Source: Edaphobacter sp. (GTDB taxonomy: Bacteria; Acidobacteriota; Terriglobia; Terriglobales; Acidobacteriaceae). From it: a DNA stretch of 64,000 nucleotides. Both the position numbers and the translations under genes were made by a program. Location of the stretch: assembly GCA_025462645.1 (NCBI GenBank), contig JAOAPB010000028.1, forward strand, positions 62,001 to 126,000, read 5' to 3'. The notes beneath the pieces were generated by a model that saw only the letters and a list, made by a program, of their open reading frames with translations, was not told the origin of the DNA and searched no databases. Shown here piece after piece: positions 46,626 through 55,690 of this stretch (its first letter is position 1; each line of letters starts with the position of its first letter).

Positions 46626-47237
46626 TTACTTCTTGGGTCCAGGTAGCGTCCCCACTTCTTTCAGGTACGCGGGATTGAGCGTTGCCTTGCTTTTAGCAAT
46701 TCCTAGCAACGTCGGGTAGAACTGAACAAAGGTAGTGTCGACGGCAGCGTGCTGGGTATGACAGGAGTAGCAATCGGCGGTTGCAGGAATCATCTTCGCC
46801 TTCACTTTGTTGTCAAAGCCGAAGAAGCCCCATTTTCCTGGAAATCGCTTTTCGTCCTTCACGTGAACCTCAACTGCCATCACATCTGAGCCTTGATAAT
46901 GGCCCCGCTGGTTGATGGACCCTTTACCCTCCGCCCCGCGGACCTCTAGCACCATCACAGTTTGATCGGGCCAGGTACCGGTCGCGACAAACCTGGCATA
47001 AGCCTCCGGATTCACGAAAACATTGTCGAACATGGAATGATCTGCCGCGCCGGCATCCGGGCTATAGCTCATGTCGATACCGGAGGTGAGATACACCCAC
47101 TCGCGATACTTCTCAGGAAACTTGAGTTCTGCGTCTTTGGTGTACTCAGGGCCTGATTTAGGAGCAGTAACCTCCGGACCATAGACGACGGGAAAGGACA
47201 AGAGCATCGTGACGAGGAGTGTTATTTTCGCTAACAT
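46626..47237 (-). CDS. Cytochrome P460-family periplasmic c-haem protein
   Basis: The protein is 203 residues from the ATG at 47237 (MLAKITLLVTMLLSFPVVYG, a signal peptide). A single haem-binding site CYSCH lies near the C-terminus, and the P460 pattern EYRxWVYLTSGIDM-like REWVYLTSGIDMSY comes earlier, then MFDNVFVNPEAYARFVATG. Cytochromes P460 carry a c-haem crosslinked to lysine in nitrogen-oxidising bacteria; many homologues lack the crosslink and have unknown electron roles. It is divergent from the LytS-type kinase with about 110 bases between starts. Confidence 0.85.
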   Translation of the reverse strand: MLAKITLLVTMLLSFPVVYGPEVTAPKSGPEYTKDAELKFPEKYREWVYLTSGIDMSYSPDAGAADHSMFDNVFVNPEAYARFVATGTWPDQTVMVLEVRGAEGKGSINQRGHYQGSDVMAVEVHVKDEKRFPGKWGFFGFDNKVKAKMIPATADCYSCHTQHAAVDTTFVQFYPTLLGIAKSKATLNPAYLKEVGTLPGPKK

Positions 47238-47347
47238 GTCGCCAGTATCGTCTCCATGTCTCCTCAGCGCGAGACCAGCCACTGCAGGGAGAGGTCGACT
47301 CGCTGCATTTTTCTCCCAGGAGCCGGTTGGGCGAAGATACTGAATCT

Positions 47348-48469
47348 ATGGAACTGCCGAACCTGGAGCCGAGCAGGTACCTGCCGGTAGCAAAACGCTG
47401 GTGGTGGATGGGATCCCTTTGGCTGGGACTCGGCATCTTGAATGCAACCCAGACAGTGGTTGGTATGCGATCGGAGGGAATGCAGCACGCATGGGGCCGG
47501 TTGTTTTTTATGCTGGTATTGTCATGGCTGATCTGGCTCCCCGCGACTCCGTTGATACAGTGGCTCGGAAGCAGATTTCCTCCAATTCACTGGCGCCCCA
47601 TATCGACATGGCTGATACATCTGGCAGCATGCACTGGAATCGGCCTGGCATACTCCTTGTGGACGGCGTGGCTGCGAGAGGTGCTGCATCCTTGGGGCGA
47701 TTCCGTTAAGCACGCATCCGTGCTGGCCGTTGGCATCGATGTCTTCTGCTACGAATATCACCTGTTTCTCATTCTTTATGCAGCCATCCTTACCATCTAC
47801 TATTACCTTGACTCGAGGAAGAGGCTGGCGCTGCGGGAGACCGAGGCAGCTCGCCTGAATGAAGAGCTTTCGAAGGCGCAACTGAACGCACTACGACATC
47901 AGCTCGAACCACACTTTCTCTTCAATACATTGAATGCCATCGCTGGGCTGGTCCGCGAGAGCCGAAATGGCGATGCCGTCAACATGATTGTGGGACTGAG
48001 TGATCTGCTGCGGCGTGTGTTGGAGGGTTCTGCCAGGCAGGAGGTTGCTCTGGGCGAAGAGATGGAGTTGCTCGAAAAATACCTCGCCATACAGAAGATG
48101 AGGTTCGCAGACCGTCTCCAGGTCGCAGTGGATATACCTGGAGAGCTGCTTGTGGTTCAAGTTCCCAGCCTGATCCTTCAGCCTATGGTGGAGAACGCAA
48201 TTCAACACGGTATCGGAAGACGGGTTGAGGGAGGAGTAATCCGCATTACGGCATCGCGCGTGGATGGTCGGCTCACGCTCATCATCTATAACAATGGGCC
48301 GAGTCTCCCTGAGGGATGGCAGCAGACGAACGCTGGCATTGGAATTGCAAACGTGCGTACTCGTCTGCGGGGGCTCTATGGAACCTCCTGCGTGCTGGAT
48401 ATTCGTAATCACGAGATAGGCGGCGTGGAGGTTCTGTTGTCCTTTCCTGGCAGGACGTGCTCCCCATGA
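47348..48469 (+). CDS. LytS/AlgZ-type sensor histidine kinase
   Basis: The protein is 373 residues from the ATG at 47348 (MELPNLEPSRYLP), with four transmembrane helices (about 19-40, 50-73, 86-106, 132-152) and no long periplasmic domain. The phospho-acceptor region is QLEPHFLFNTLNAI, the HisKA_7TM/LytS-type motif, and the ATP-binding part is VPSLILQPMVENAIQHGI with GIGIANVRTRL. The signal is unknown, probably within the membrane. Its stop overlaps the response regulator start by four bases (ATGA), which is normal for the pair. Confidence 0.93.
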   Translation: MELPNLEPSRYLPVAKRWWWMGSLWLGLGILNATQTVVGMRSEGMQHAWGRLFFMLVLSWLIWLPATPLIQWLGSRFPPIHWRPISTWLIHLAACTGIGLAYSLWTAWLREVLHPWGDSVKHASVLAVGIDVFCYEYHLFLILYAAILTIYYYLDSRKRLALRETEAARLNEELSKAQLNALRHQLEPHFLFNTLNAIAGLVRESRNGDAVNMIVGLSDLLRRVLEGSARQEVALGEEMELLEKYLAIQKMRFADRLQVAVDIPGELLVVQVPSLILQPMVENAIQHGIGRRVEGGVIRITASRVDGRLTLIIYNNGPSLPEGWQQTNAGIGIANVRTRLRGLYGTSCVLDIRNHEIGGVEVLLSFPGRTCSP

Positions 48470-49224
48470 ACAAGATCCGCATATTAGTGGTGGATGACGA
48501 GCCCCTGGCCCGTAGCAATCTCATAGTGCTCCTGCGTCTCGATCCGGAGGTTGAGTCTATCGATGAGTGCGGCTCGGGTCGTGAAGCGATAGAAAAAATC
48601 CGCGCGAATAAGCCGGATCTTGTCTTCCTCGACGTCCAGATGCCGGAGTGCGACGGGTTCGACGTGCTTGAACTACTAGGCGGCGATGTCCCTCCGGCCG
48701 TGATCTTCGTGACGGCGTACGATCAGTACGCCCTGAAGGCATTTGAAGCCGAAGCTCTCGATTATCTCCTGAAGCCGTTCGATAATGCGCGGTTCGTGCG
48801 AGCGCTGAATCGTGCGAAGGAGCAGATCGCGCATCGCACGCATACCTCCGCGCAGATGCGAGAACGATCTGCTCAAAGGATGAAACGGCTGATGGTTAAG
48901 AGCGCTGGGAGGGTCTCCTTCCTCCAGGTAGCTGACATCGACTGGATCGAAGCCGCTGACTACTACGCCTGCCTGCATATAGGTACAAAGGCGCATCTAT
49001 TGCGACGTACCATGCATGAACTTGACTGCGATCTGGATCCAGCCGCATTTTGCCGTATTCATCGATCGACGATCGTTAATCTGAATCGAATCCGCCAGCT
49101 AAGCTTCGACTGCGACGGTGAATACGAAGTGGTGCTCGCCGACGCAACCAGGTTGCGAATGAGTCGTCGCTATCACAAGATATTGCAATCTCGACTCGAG
49201 CACTTGGGTCGCAATGAAACCTGA
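48466..49224 (+). CDS. LytTR-family response regulator
   Basis: The protein is 252 residues from the ATG at 48466. The N-terminal receiver has the acidic pair Asp10/Asp11 and phospho-acceptor Asp56 (LVFLDVQMPE). The C-terminal LytTR DNA-binding domain is recognised by GRVSFLQVADIDWIEAADYY and RIHRSTIVNLNRI. It pairs with the upstream LytS-type kinase and probably controls nearby genes such as the divergent cytochrome P460 gene, though no target site was identified. An alternative GTG at 48457 is less likely given the four-base overlap. Confidence 0.95.
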   Translation: MNKIRILVVDDEPLARSNLIVLLRLDPEVESIDECGSGREAIEKIRANKPDLVFLDVQMPECDGFDVLELLGGDVPPAVIFVTAYDQYALKAFEAEALDYLLKPFDNARFVRALNRAKEQIAHRTHTSAQMRERSAQRMKRLMVKSAGRVSFLQVADIDWIEAADYYACLHIGTKAHLLRRTMHELDCDLDPAAFCRIHRSTIVNLNRIRQLSFDCDGEYEVVLADATRLRMSRRYHKILQSRLEHLGRNET

Positions 49225-49267
49225 GGAAGTTTAAAACTCATTTAGAGCGGAGGCATGCGCAACCACC

Positions 49268-50905
49268 TTATCTCACCGAAATCTTCCGCAGATACTCAAA
49301 GTTCCCCGAAGCTCCCGGCTTCACACCCTCGATACGCCGCGTATGCACCACTTCGTTGTTCGGATACCACAGTGGAATTCCCGGTAGATCCTCTGCCAGA
49401 ATCTGCTGCACCTCGACGTAGTCCGCGCGGCGTCTTCCTTGGTTTGTCTCCGCTGCCGCAGAGGTCAACAGAGCATCCACTCGCGCGTTCGAGTAACGTC
49501 CCCGGTTGCCGCCTTTAGGCGGAAATGCCCCCGACCCATAGGCATAGCGAAAGATATCGGGATCCTCGTTACTCCCGATCCATCGCAAGGCATACATCTG
49601 GAACGCGCCCTTCGTCACGTCGGCATAGAACGTCCCAAACTCCGCCGATCGGATATCCAATCGAATCCCCGCTGCTCGCAGCTGCTGTTGCAATACAGCC
49701 GCCATCAGCCGAGTCGTCTCATCCGTACTCGTCTTCAGCGTAAGACGCAGCCTCACCCCATTTTTGCCGGCATGAAGACCAGCGTCCTCCAGTAATCGTT
49801 GCGCGTGTGCAACGTCATGCGAATACTGTGCCATCTCCGCATCCGTCGCCGCCGCCCAATGTCCGATAGGCAGCAGCGTATTTGCCAGCCGTGCCTGTCC
49901 CCGCCAGATTGCATTCACAATCGCCTGCCGATCCATCGCACAAGCCACAGCCTGTCGTACCCGCTTATCCCTCAGCGTTGGATCGTTCACATTGAAGTTC
50001 ACATAGACCACAGGCGAACCCGCTGGACTCTCGATCTTCAGATTCTGCGCGCTCTCGAGTGCATGAACCATATCGAGCGTGATCACATTGCTCGCCAGAT
50101 CGGCCGATCCCTTCTTCAACTCCAGCGCACTTGTAATCGCATCGGGCACCACCGTAAATCGTATCCGCTCAACCTTCGGAGTCCCGGCCCAATACGCTGC
50201 ATTCCGCTCCACCACCACTTCCTTGTCCTGCACAGCACTCACAAATCGAAACGGCCCGCTCCCCACCGGATGCATCCCAAAATCTCGCCCTGCTCCTCGA
50301 GGTACGACCCCAAACAAACCATCGCTCATATTGAACAGAAGTCCTGCATAGGGTTGCTTCAGCCGCACTGCAACGATCAAACGATCCCGCACCTCCACGC
50401 TCGCAACCGGTGCGAAGGCGCCGGACTTAGCCGTAACCAGCGTTCCGTCGACCATGCTCCGAATGGTCCACGCAACATCATCAGCCTCCAGCGGTCGCCC
50501 ATCCTGAAACCGCACCCCATCCCGCAGATGAAACACCCACGTCAAAGCATCCGGTTGCTCCCAACTCGTCGCCAGCCAAGGTTGCAGATTGTAGTGCTCA
50601 TCCTTCTTCACCAACGCATCAAAGATCACCCCACCCACGCGCTCACTCTGCGCATCCGTCCCTTGCCGCAGGTCAAGATTGTTAGGACTGCTCTCGATGA
50701 TCATCACCACCGTCCGAGGATCCTCCACCCGCCCCCGGCATCCCACCATCCCAAGACAAAGCGCTACCATCCACCAGCTAAAAACCCCAAAAATCAAACT
50801 AGAGGGCAAACCAATCGGGTGCCCCATCTTCGCGACAGCCTTATCGTCGCTAAGGTGGGCCTTCGCGAAGCGAACTACCCTCTTCCAAGCACTTGTCCCA
50901 CTCAT
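49268..50905 (-). CDS. Oligopeptide-type ABC substrate-binding lipoprotein (SBP_bac_5)
   Basis: The protein is 545 residues from the ATG at 50905, which overlaps the anmK stop by four bases. After an unusually long cytoplasmic lead, a hydrophobic stretch ends in the lipobox LGMVGC, then the DppA/OppA-type domain follows (FDALVKKDEHYNLQPWLATSW, FHLRDGVRFQDGRPL). These proteins bind peptides or other amides for import. Residues about 11-30 are encoded by a palindromic repeat (50815-50874), lengthening the region before the lipobox; the true start may instead be the ATG at 50827. No permease genes adjoin. The link to anmK suggests muropeptides as ligand. Confidence 0.88.
   Translation of the reverse strand: MSGTSAWKRVVRFAKAHLSDDKAVAKMGHPIGLPSSLIFGVFSWWMVALCLGMVGCRGRVEDPRTVVMIIESSPNNLDLRQGTDAQSERVGGVIFDALVKKDEHYNLQPWLATSWEQPDALTWVFHLRDGVRFQDGRPLEADDVAWTIRSMVDGTLVTAKSGAFAPVASVEVRDRLIVAVRLKQPYAGLLFNMSDGLFGVVPRGAGRDFGMHPVGSGPFRFVSAVQDKEVVVERNAAYWAGTPKVERIRFTVVPDAITSALELKKGSADLASNVITLDMVHALESAQNLKIESPAGSPVVYVNFNVNDPTLRDKRVRQAVACAMDRQAIVNAIWRGQARLANTLLPIGHWAAATDAEMAQYSHDVAHAQRLLEDAGLHAGKNGVRLRLTLKTSTDETTRLMAAVLQQQLRAAGIRLDIRSAEFGTFYADVTKGAFQMYALRWIGSNEDPDIFRYAYGSGAFPPKGGNRGRYSNARVDALLTSAAAETNQGRRRADYVEVQQILAEDLPGIPLWYPNNEVVHTRRIEGVKPGASGNFEYLRKISVR
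50815..50874 (+). repeat. Palindromic repeat copy in the peptide-binding lipoprotein gene
   Basis: Its first 46 bases match those of the copy at 63141-63200 at 44 positions. GCCCCATCTTCGCGAC and GTCGCTAAGGTGGGC form an imperfect stem. It encodes part of the N-terminal lead on the minus strand without breaking the frame. Confidence 0.8.
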
Positions 50906-52107
50906 CCGTGCGTGACCTTTCCCAACACCACCACTCTGGCAGCCCCCGTAGCGGTCGGAACATTCCCCGCCATCCCAAACCACGTCAGCCAAGCCAACAA
51001 CGCAAAGGCCACCCCTTCCTTAGCCTGCGCCGGAACCCCCAACTCCTCCATCAACCGCACTTTCACTCCAAGCGGCTCCAATCCCTCCCGCAACATCCCC
51101 ATCAACGTGGCATTCTTCGCGCCACCCCCAGCGACCACATACTCAATCCTCGTAGCCAGCGGAGCCGCCTGACCCAGGTGCCCCCACACAAACCGCCGAT
51201 AAGCATCCAGAATCGAAGCCGCAGTCAAAGCCGTAGCCGTGGCTACGACATCCGCATCGCTCGCTCCAGCCTTCCTGCACATGCCTATAAATCTATCGAC
51301 GAAAGCCGAGCCATACTCCTCCCGCCCACAGGATTTAGGCGGCAGAGCAGAGAAGAAGTACCCACTCTCCAGAACCTTAGCCACAACAGGCTGAATTGTC
51401 CTCCCTCGCCGCGCCACCGCACCCCCACGATCGAACCCCCTCCCATACAACCTGGACATACAACCATCGATCACCATATTTCCCGGCCCGGTATCGAACG
51501 CCATCACCCGATCGAGAGAGGCGCCAGCAGGAATAGCCGTAAGGTTCCCAATCCCCCCAAGGTTCTGCAGCACCCGGCTCACCTTCGCCGAACGAAACAT
51601 GCAGTAGTCGAGCATTGGCACCAGCGGAGCGCCCTGTCCGCCAGCAGCCATATCCGCCGGCCTGAAATCACTCACCACCGGAGTTCCCAGCCGTTCCGCA
51701 ATAAGCGCAGCCTCGCCAATCTGCCACGTACACCGCACCTCGCTCCCGAAATATCGCGCCGCCGCCCCCTGGTGATAGATCGTCTGCCCATGACACCCCA
51801 CCAACCCCACCTTCACCCCAACCTGCGCCACTGCCTTCTCCACGCAATCCGCATAGATCTCTCCCAGCCGCCAGTTCAGCCGGCTCATCTCCGCCACCGA
51901 GATAGCCTGCGCATCCATAGCCGCAAGCACCGCCGCACGCACCGCCTTCGGATAGGCAAACCCGGCATGCCCCAGCAGCTTCACTGCAGGCGTCCCACCC
52001 TGCACACGCGAAGGTGAAATCCGGCAGAGAGCCACATCCACTCCATCCGCCGAGGTGCCGCTCATCACCCCAGCCACGACCATGCTCTTCGCCTTCATCG
52101 CCGTCAT
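50902..52107 (-). CDS. anmK: Anhydro-N-acetylmuramic acid kinase
   Basis: This 401-residue protein has the ATP-binding opening VVAGVMSGTSADGVDVALC and the AnmK-specific elements VGCHGQTIYHQG and FDTGPGNMVIDG. AnmK cleaves and phosphorylates 1,6-anhydro-MurNAc to MurNAc-6-phosphate in peptidoglycan recycling. ATG at 52107 overlaps the mutS stop by four bases, and its own stop overlaps the start of the peptide-binding lipoprotein gene by four bases. Three coupled genes in a row suggest a mutS-anmK-SBP transcript. Length is normal (E. coli 369). Confidence 0.95.
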   Translation of the reverse strand: MTAMKAKSMVVAGVMSGTSADGVDVALCRISPSRVQGGTPAVKLLGHAGFAYPKAVRAAVLAAMDAQAISVAEMSRLNWRLGEIYADCVEKAVAQVGVKVGLVGCHGQTIYHQGAAARYFGSEVRCTWQIGEAALIAERLGTPVVSDFRPADMAAGGQGAPLVPMLDYCMFRSAKVSRVLQNLGGIGNLTAIPAGASLDRVMAFDTGPGNMVIDGCMSRLYGRGFDRGGAVARRGRTIQPVVAKVLESGYFFSALPPKSCGREEYGSAFVDRFIGMCRKAGASDADVVATATALTAASILDAYRRFVWGHLGQAAPLATRIEYVVAGGGAKNATLMGMLREGLEPLGVKVRLMEELGVPAQAKEGVAFALLAWLTWFGMAGNVPTATGAARVVVLGKVTHG

Positions 52108-54743
52108 CCCTTCAACTCCCGCTGCAACTCTGCCAGCAGATTCAAAGCCTCCAACGGAGTCAGCGCATTCACATCCGCCTCCCCCAGCCGATCCACAATC
52201 CGCTGCGACAGCGGTGTAAACATCGTCATCTGCATCTGCGGCACATGCTCGGGCGTTGCCTCGCGAACCTGCTGCGTCTCTGCCCGTTCGTGCACCTTCA
52301 GTACCTCACGCGCCCGAGCGATCACTCCCGCCGGCAGCCCTGCCAGCCTCGCTACCTCAATCCCATAGCTCTTGCTTGCCGGTCCCACCTCAACCGTATG
52401 TAAAAACACGATCCCCGTCGAAGTCTCCTTCACGGTCACCCGCAGATTCCTCAGTCGCTCCAGCCTCTCCGCCAGCAGTGTCAGCTCATGGTAGTGCGTC
52501 GCAAACAGCGTCCGCGCTCCAATCCGGTCATGCAGATGCTCCACCGTAGCCCAGGCCAGACTCAAGCCGTCATAGGTAGCAGTCCCACGCCCCATCTCAT
52601 CCAGCAGCACCAGCGACCGATTCGTCGCCGTATTCAAGATCGCCGCCGTCTCCGTCATCTCCACCATGAACGTCGACCGCCCCCGCGCCACATTGTCGCT
52701 AGCCCCAATCCTCGTATAGATCCTGTCCACCAACCCAAGCCGCATCCGCTCCGCCGGAACGAAACACCCGCACTGAGCCATCACCACCAGCAGCGCAGCC
52801 TGACGCAGATACGTGCTCTTACCACCCATATTCGGTCCTGTAATCAGCAGCACCGCAGGCCCCGCATCCGCATCCAGATGCACCGAGTTAGGTACAAACC
52901 GCCCACCACCCGACTCCTCCAGCCGCCGCTCCACCACAGGATGCCGTGCACGCACAAACTCCAGCACGCCGCTCACCTCGACCTCAGGCCGCACCCATCC
53001 TCGCAGAGCCGCCAGATGCGCAAAGCATGCCAGCAGATCGATCTCCGCCACCCGCCGCGCCGTCTCCCTCATCCGTCCCGCCGCATCCAGCAACTGCCTC
53101 CGCAGCTCCGCGAAGATCCTGCGCTCGATCTCCCCACTCCGCTCCTGGGCCGTCAGAATCTTCGTCTCATACTCCTTCAACTCCGGAGTCGTAAACCGTT
53201 CCGCGTTTACCAGCGTCTGCTTCCGCTCGTAGTCCGCCGGAACCGCCTTCGCATTCGCCTTCGTCACCTCCAGGTAGTAGCCAAACACACTGTTGAACCG
53301 CACCTTCAAACTGCCGATCCCAGTCCTCGCCCGCTCCCGCTCCTCAATCGCCACCAAAGCCTGCCGTCCACTCCGGCTAAGCTCGCGCAGTTCATCGAGC
53401 TCCGCATCCACGCCAGCTCGAATCGCCCCGCCATCTACAAGCGAAACCGGCGGTTCCTCCGCAATCGTCTGCACGATCATCTCGTGCAGGTCTGCCAGCG
53501 GGTCGACGCTAGCGCCCAACTCCCGCCACCTCGCACTCTCAAACGCATTCACCGCCGCAACCACACCCGGCAGACACCCCAGCGTCGCCGCCAGAGCCAT
53601 CACCTCTCGCGGCCCGGCCGAGTCCAGAGCCACCCGTCCCAGCAGTCGCTCCAGATCGAGCACACCATCCATCGACCGTCGAAGTCCCTCACGTCTGCGC
53701 AGATCGGTACTCGCCTCTCCAACCGAAGCCAGCCTCGCCTCAATCTCCGCCAGTCCGCTCGAAGGCCGCAACAGAGTAGCCCGCAACAACCGCTTGCCCA
53801 TAGGAGTGCAGCATGCATCCAGCGTATAGAACAAGGTGGTCTGCGAAGACTCACCCGAGAACAGAGGCTCCACCAACTCCAGATTCCGCACGCTCACCGC
53901 ATCCAGCTCAAGGCACGTAGACCGTTCGTAAAATCGCAGCCCATCCACATGCTCCAACCCACCCTGCTTGGTCGCCCGCATATAGTGCAGCAGGGCCCCG
54001 GCCGCCACCGTAGCAGCCTCATGCCCACCCAGTCCCATCCCATCCAGCGAGTGAACCTTGAAGTGATTCCGCACCAGCGGTATCGCATACTCCGCCGTAA
54101 ATACCCACTCCTCGACAGAGGTCTTGGTTCTAATCCCATCCAATCCGGCAGTCGTCTCTTCTTCTCCCGCAAGATTCACGCCACGCAGCAGACCCTGCCC
54201 ATACACAAGCTCCACCGGTCGCGTTCGTCCCAACTCATCCACCGCACCCGCCCAGGCACCCGCTCCAACAAACTCCGTAGCCCGAAACTCTCCAGTGGAG
54301 AGGTCAAGCAGGGCAACTCCCCAGACTGATCCCACCCCTGCCACGCTCGCCAGATAGTTACTCTGCTCCGCCCCAAGCGAAGGATCGAGCGCCGTCCCCG
54401 GCGTCAACACCCGGGTCACCTCCCGCCGCACAATCGTCTTCGTCTGCTTCGGATCCTCCATCTGCTCGCAGAGCGCGATCTTGTATCCCATGCGCAACAG
54501 CCGCTGCAGATACCCCTCCGCCGCATGATACGGAACCCCGCACATCGGCTGCTTCTTCTCTTTATCCCTGGCCGTCAGGGTCAGTTGCAGCTCGCGCGAT
54601 ACCAGGATTGCGTCGTCGTAGAACAGCTCGTAGAAGTCCCCGATCCTGCAGAACATCAGGCAGTCGGGATGCTGCTCCTTCGCCGCAAAGTACTGCCGCA
54701 TCACCGGCGTAAGCGTAGCTTCAGTTGTCGTCTCAATCCCCAT
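52104..54743 (-). CDS. mutS: DNA mismatch repair protein MutS
   Basis: This 879-residue protein has the N-terminal mismatch-recognition motif with the Phe-x-Glu wedge (GDFYELFYDDA), the connector, the lever and clamp helices, and the C-terminal ABC ATPase (GPNMGGKSTYLRQ, LLDEMGRGTATYDG, TLFATHYHELT). MutS dimers bind mismatches and recruit MutL. Length is typical (E. coli 853). No mutL adjoins; instead the gene leads a coupled set with anmK. A -10-like TATTCT lies 12 bases before the ATG, so the leader may be very short. Confidence 0.97.
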   Translation of the reverse strand: MGIETTTEATLTPVMRQYFAAKEQHPDCLMFCRIGDFYELFYDDAILVSRELQLTLTARDKEKKQPMCGVPYHAAEGYLQRLLRMGYKIALCEQMEDPKQTKTIVRREVTRVLTPGTALDPSLGAEQSNYLASVAGVGSVWGVALLDLSTGEFRATEFVGAGAWAGAVDELGRTRPVELVYGQGLLRGVNLAGEEETTAGLDGIRTKTSVEEWVFTAEYAIPLVRNHFKVHSLDGMGLGGHEAATVAAGALLHYMRATKQGGLEHVDGLRFYERSTCLELDAVSVRNLELVEPLFSGESSQTTLFYTLDACCTPMGKRLLRATLLRPSSGLAEIEARLASVGEASTDLRRREGLRRSMDGVLDLERLLGRVALDSAGPREVMALAATLGCLPGVVAAVNAFESARWRELGASVDPLADLHEMIVQTIAEEPPVSLVDGGAIRAGVDAELDELRELSRSGRQALVAIEERERARTGIGSLKVRFNSVFGYYLEVTKANAKAVPADYERKQTLVNAERFTTPELKEYETKILTAQERSGEIERRIFAELRRQLLDAAGRMRETARRVAEIDLLACFAHLAALRGWVRPEVEVSGVLEFVRARHPVVERRLEESGGGRFVPNSVHLDADAGPAVLLITGPNMGGKSTYLRQAALLVVMAQCGCFVPAERMRLGLVDRIYTRIGASDNVARGRSTFMVEMTETAAILNTATNRSLVLLDEMGRGTATYDGLSLAWATVEHLHDRIGARTLFATHYHELTLLAERLERLRNLRVTVKETSTGIVFLHTVEVGPASKSYGIEVARLAGLPAGVIARAREVLKVHERAETQQVREATPEHVPQMQMTMFTPLSQRIVDRLGEADVNALTPLEALNLLAELQRELKG

Positions 54744-54806
54744 AGCAGAATCGCCAGAATACCGTACTCGCGCCTGTGCTCTCCCAATCTTCGGAACTGC
54801 CTTGGT

Positions 54807-54837
54807 TTGAGCGCCGCGCCCTCATAACCGATATACT
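54807..54837 (+). promoter_or_regulatory. hemX: Candidate promoter of hemX-hemA
   Basis: TTGAGC (54807-54812) and TATACT (54832-54837) are separated by 19 bases, about 38 bases before the hemX ATG. The spacing is slightly long. Confidence 0.35.
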
Positions 54838-54874
54838 GAAGGTTCGGCGCTACAAAGCGAACGAACCCTAACGA

Positions 54875-55690
54875 ATGTCTCTCCTCTGGCTCAGAGTCGC
54901 GGTACTTCTCTACGGCATTGCCGCGCTGGCAGTCCTCCCGGCAGCGCTCTACGACCGTCCCCGCTGGCGTCACGTCGCCATCCCGGCTACCGTCGCGGCA
55001 CTCCTCTTCCACTTCGTCTCGCTGGCCGAGATGCTCAACGCCGCCCACCATCGCCTTCCCGTCGACACCCACGAGACCCAGGCCCTCCTCAGCCTTCTCC
55101 TGGCCCTGGCCTTCCTTCTGGTCTACTGGCGCTATCGAACAGTCTCTCTCGGCGTCTTCATCCTGCCCGTATGCTTCCTTCTTGGCCTCGTCCCCGCCTT
55201 CCGTCCAGGCCAGGAGACAACCCCCTTCCCCCAGTTCCATACCGTCTGGATCTTCTTCCACATCACACTCCTGCTCGCCGCCTACGCCGCCCTTGCGCTC
55301 TCCCTCCTTGCCTCTCTTCTGTATCTGGTGCAGGAGCGTCGCCTCAAATCCAAGTCCGCCCCCGCAGGCGCAGCCTGGTTGCCACCGCTTGAGACGACCG
55401 ACCAGATCGCCCTCAAGACCCTCCTCTTCGGCCTCCCCTGCATGACCGCCGGCCTCCTCATCGGCTCGCTCATCGCCGAGCAGACCATCGGCCCGTCGTA
55501 CTTCCTCGACCCCAAGGTCCTTCTCTCCTTCGCAATGTGGCTCGCCTACGTCGGCATGATCTACATTCGCCGCCACTCCGGCCTCCGCGGGCGCCGCGCC
55601 GTCTATCTCTCCAGCTTCATCTTCATGGTTGTCCTCGCAGTCTGGGCAGCCAACGAGCTCTCCGCCGTCCACAGGTTCACCACGCCATGA
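54875..55690 (+). CDS. hemX: HemX/CcsA-type cytochrome c assembly-family membrane protein
   Basis: This 271-residue protein has eight or so transmembrane helices. Family features are the conserved histidines in VSLAEMLNAAHHRLPVDTHE and the haem-handling stretch FHTVWIFFHITLLLAAY. CcsA-type proteins deliver haem for cytochrome c maturation; the HemX subset sits beside hemA, as here, and is thought to affect HemA levels. The stop overlaps the hemA start by four bases, so this is probably HemX. A weak promoter candidate lies just upstream. Confidence 0.85.
   Translation: MSLLWLRVAVLLYGIAALAVLPAALYDRPRWRHVAIPATVAALLFHFVSLAEMLNAAHHRLPVDTHETQALLSLLLALAFLLVYWRYRTVSLGVFILPVCFLLGLVPAFRPGQETTPFPQFHTVWIFFHITLLLAAYAALALSLLASLLYLVQERRLKSKSAPAGAAWLPPLETTDQIALKTLLFGLPCMTAGLLIGSLIAEQTIGPSYFLDPKVLLSFAMWLAYVGMIYIRRHSGLRGRRAVYLSSFIFMVVLAVWAANELSAVHRFTTP

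Noticed and set aside
46380-46646. 88-codon open frame in the gap before cytochrome P460
   Set aside because: No ribosome site, no recognisable protein features, and it overlaps the end of the P460 gene.
52488-54329. 613-codon open frame antisense to mutS
   Set aside because: It mirrors the codon structure of mutS; the product is Arg/Pro/His-rich with no domain, a usual artefact in GC-rich DNA.
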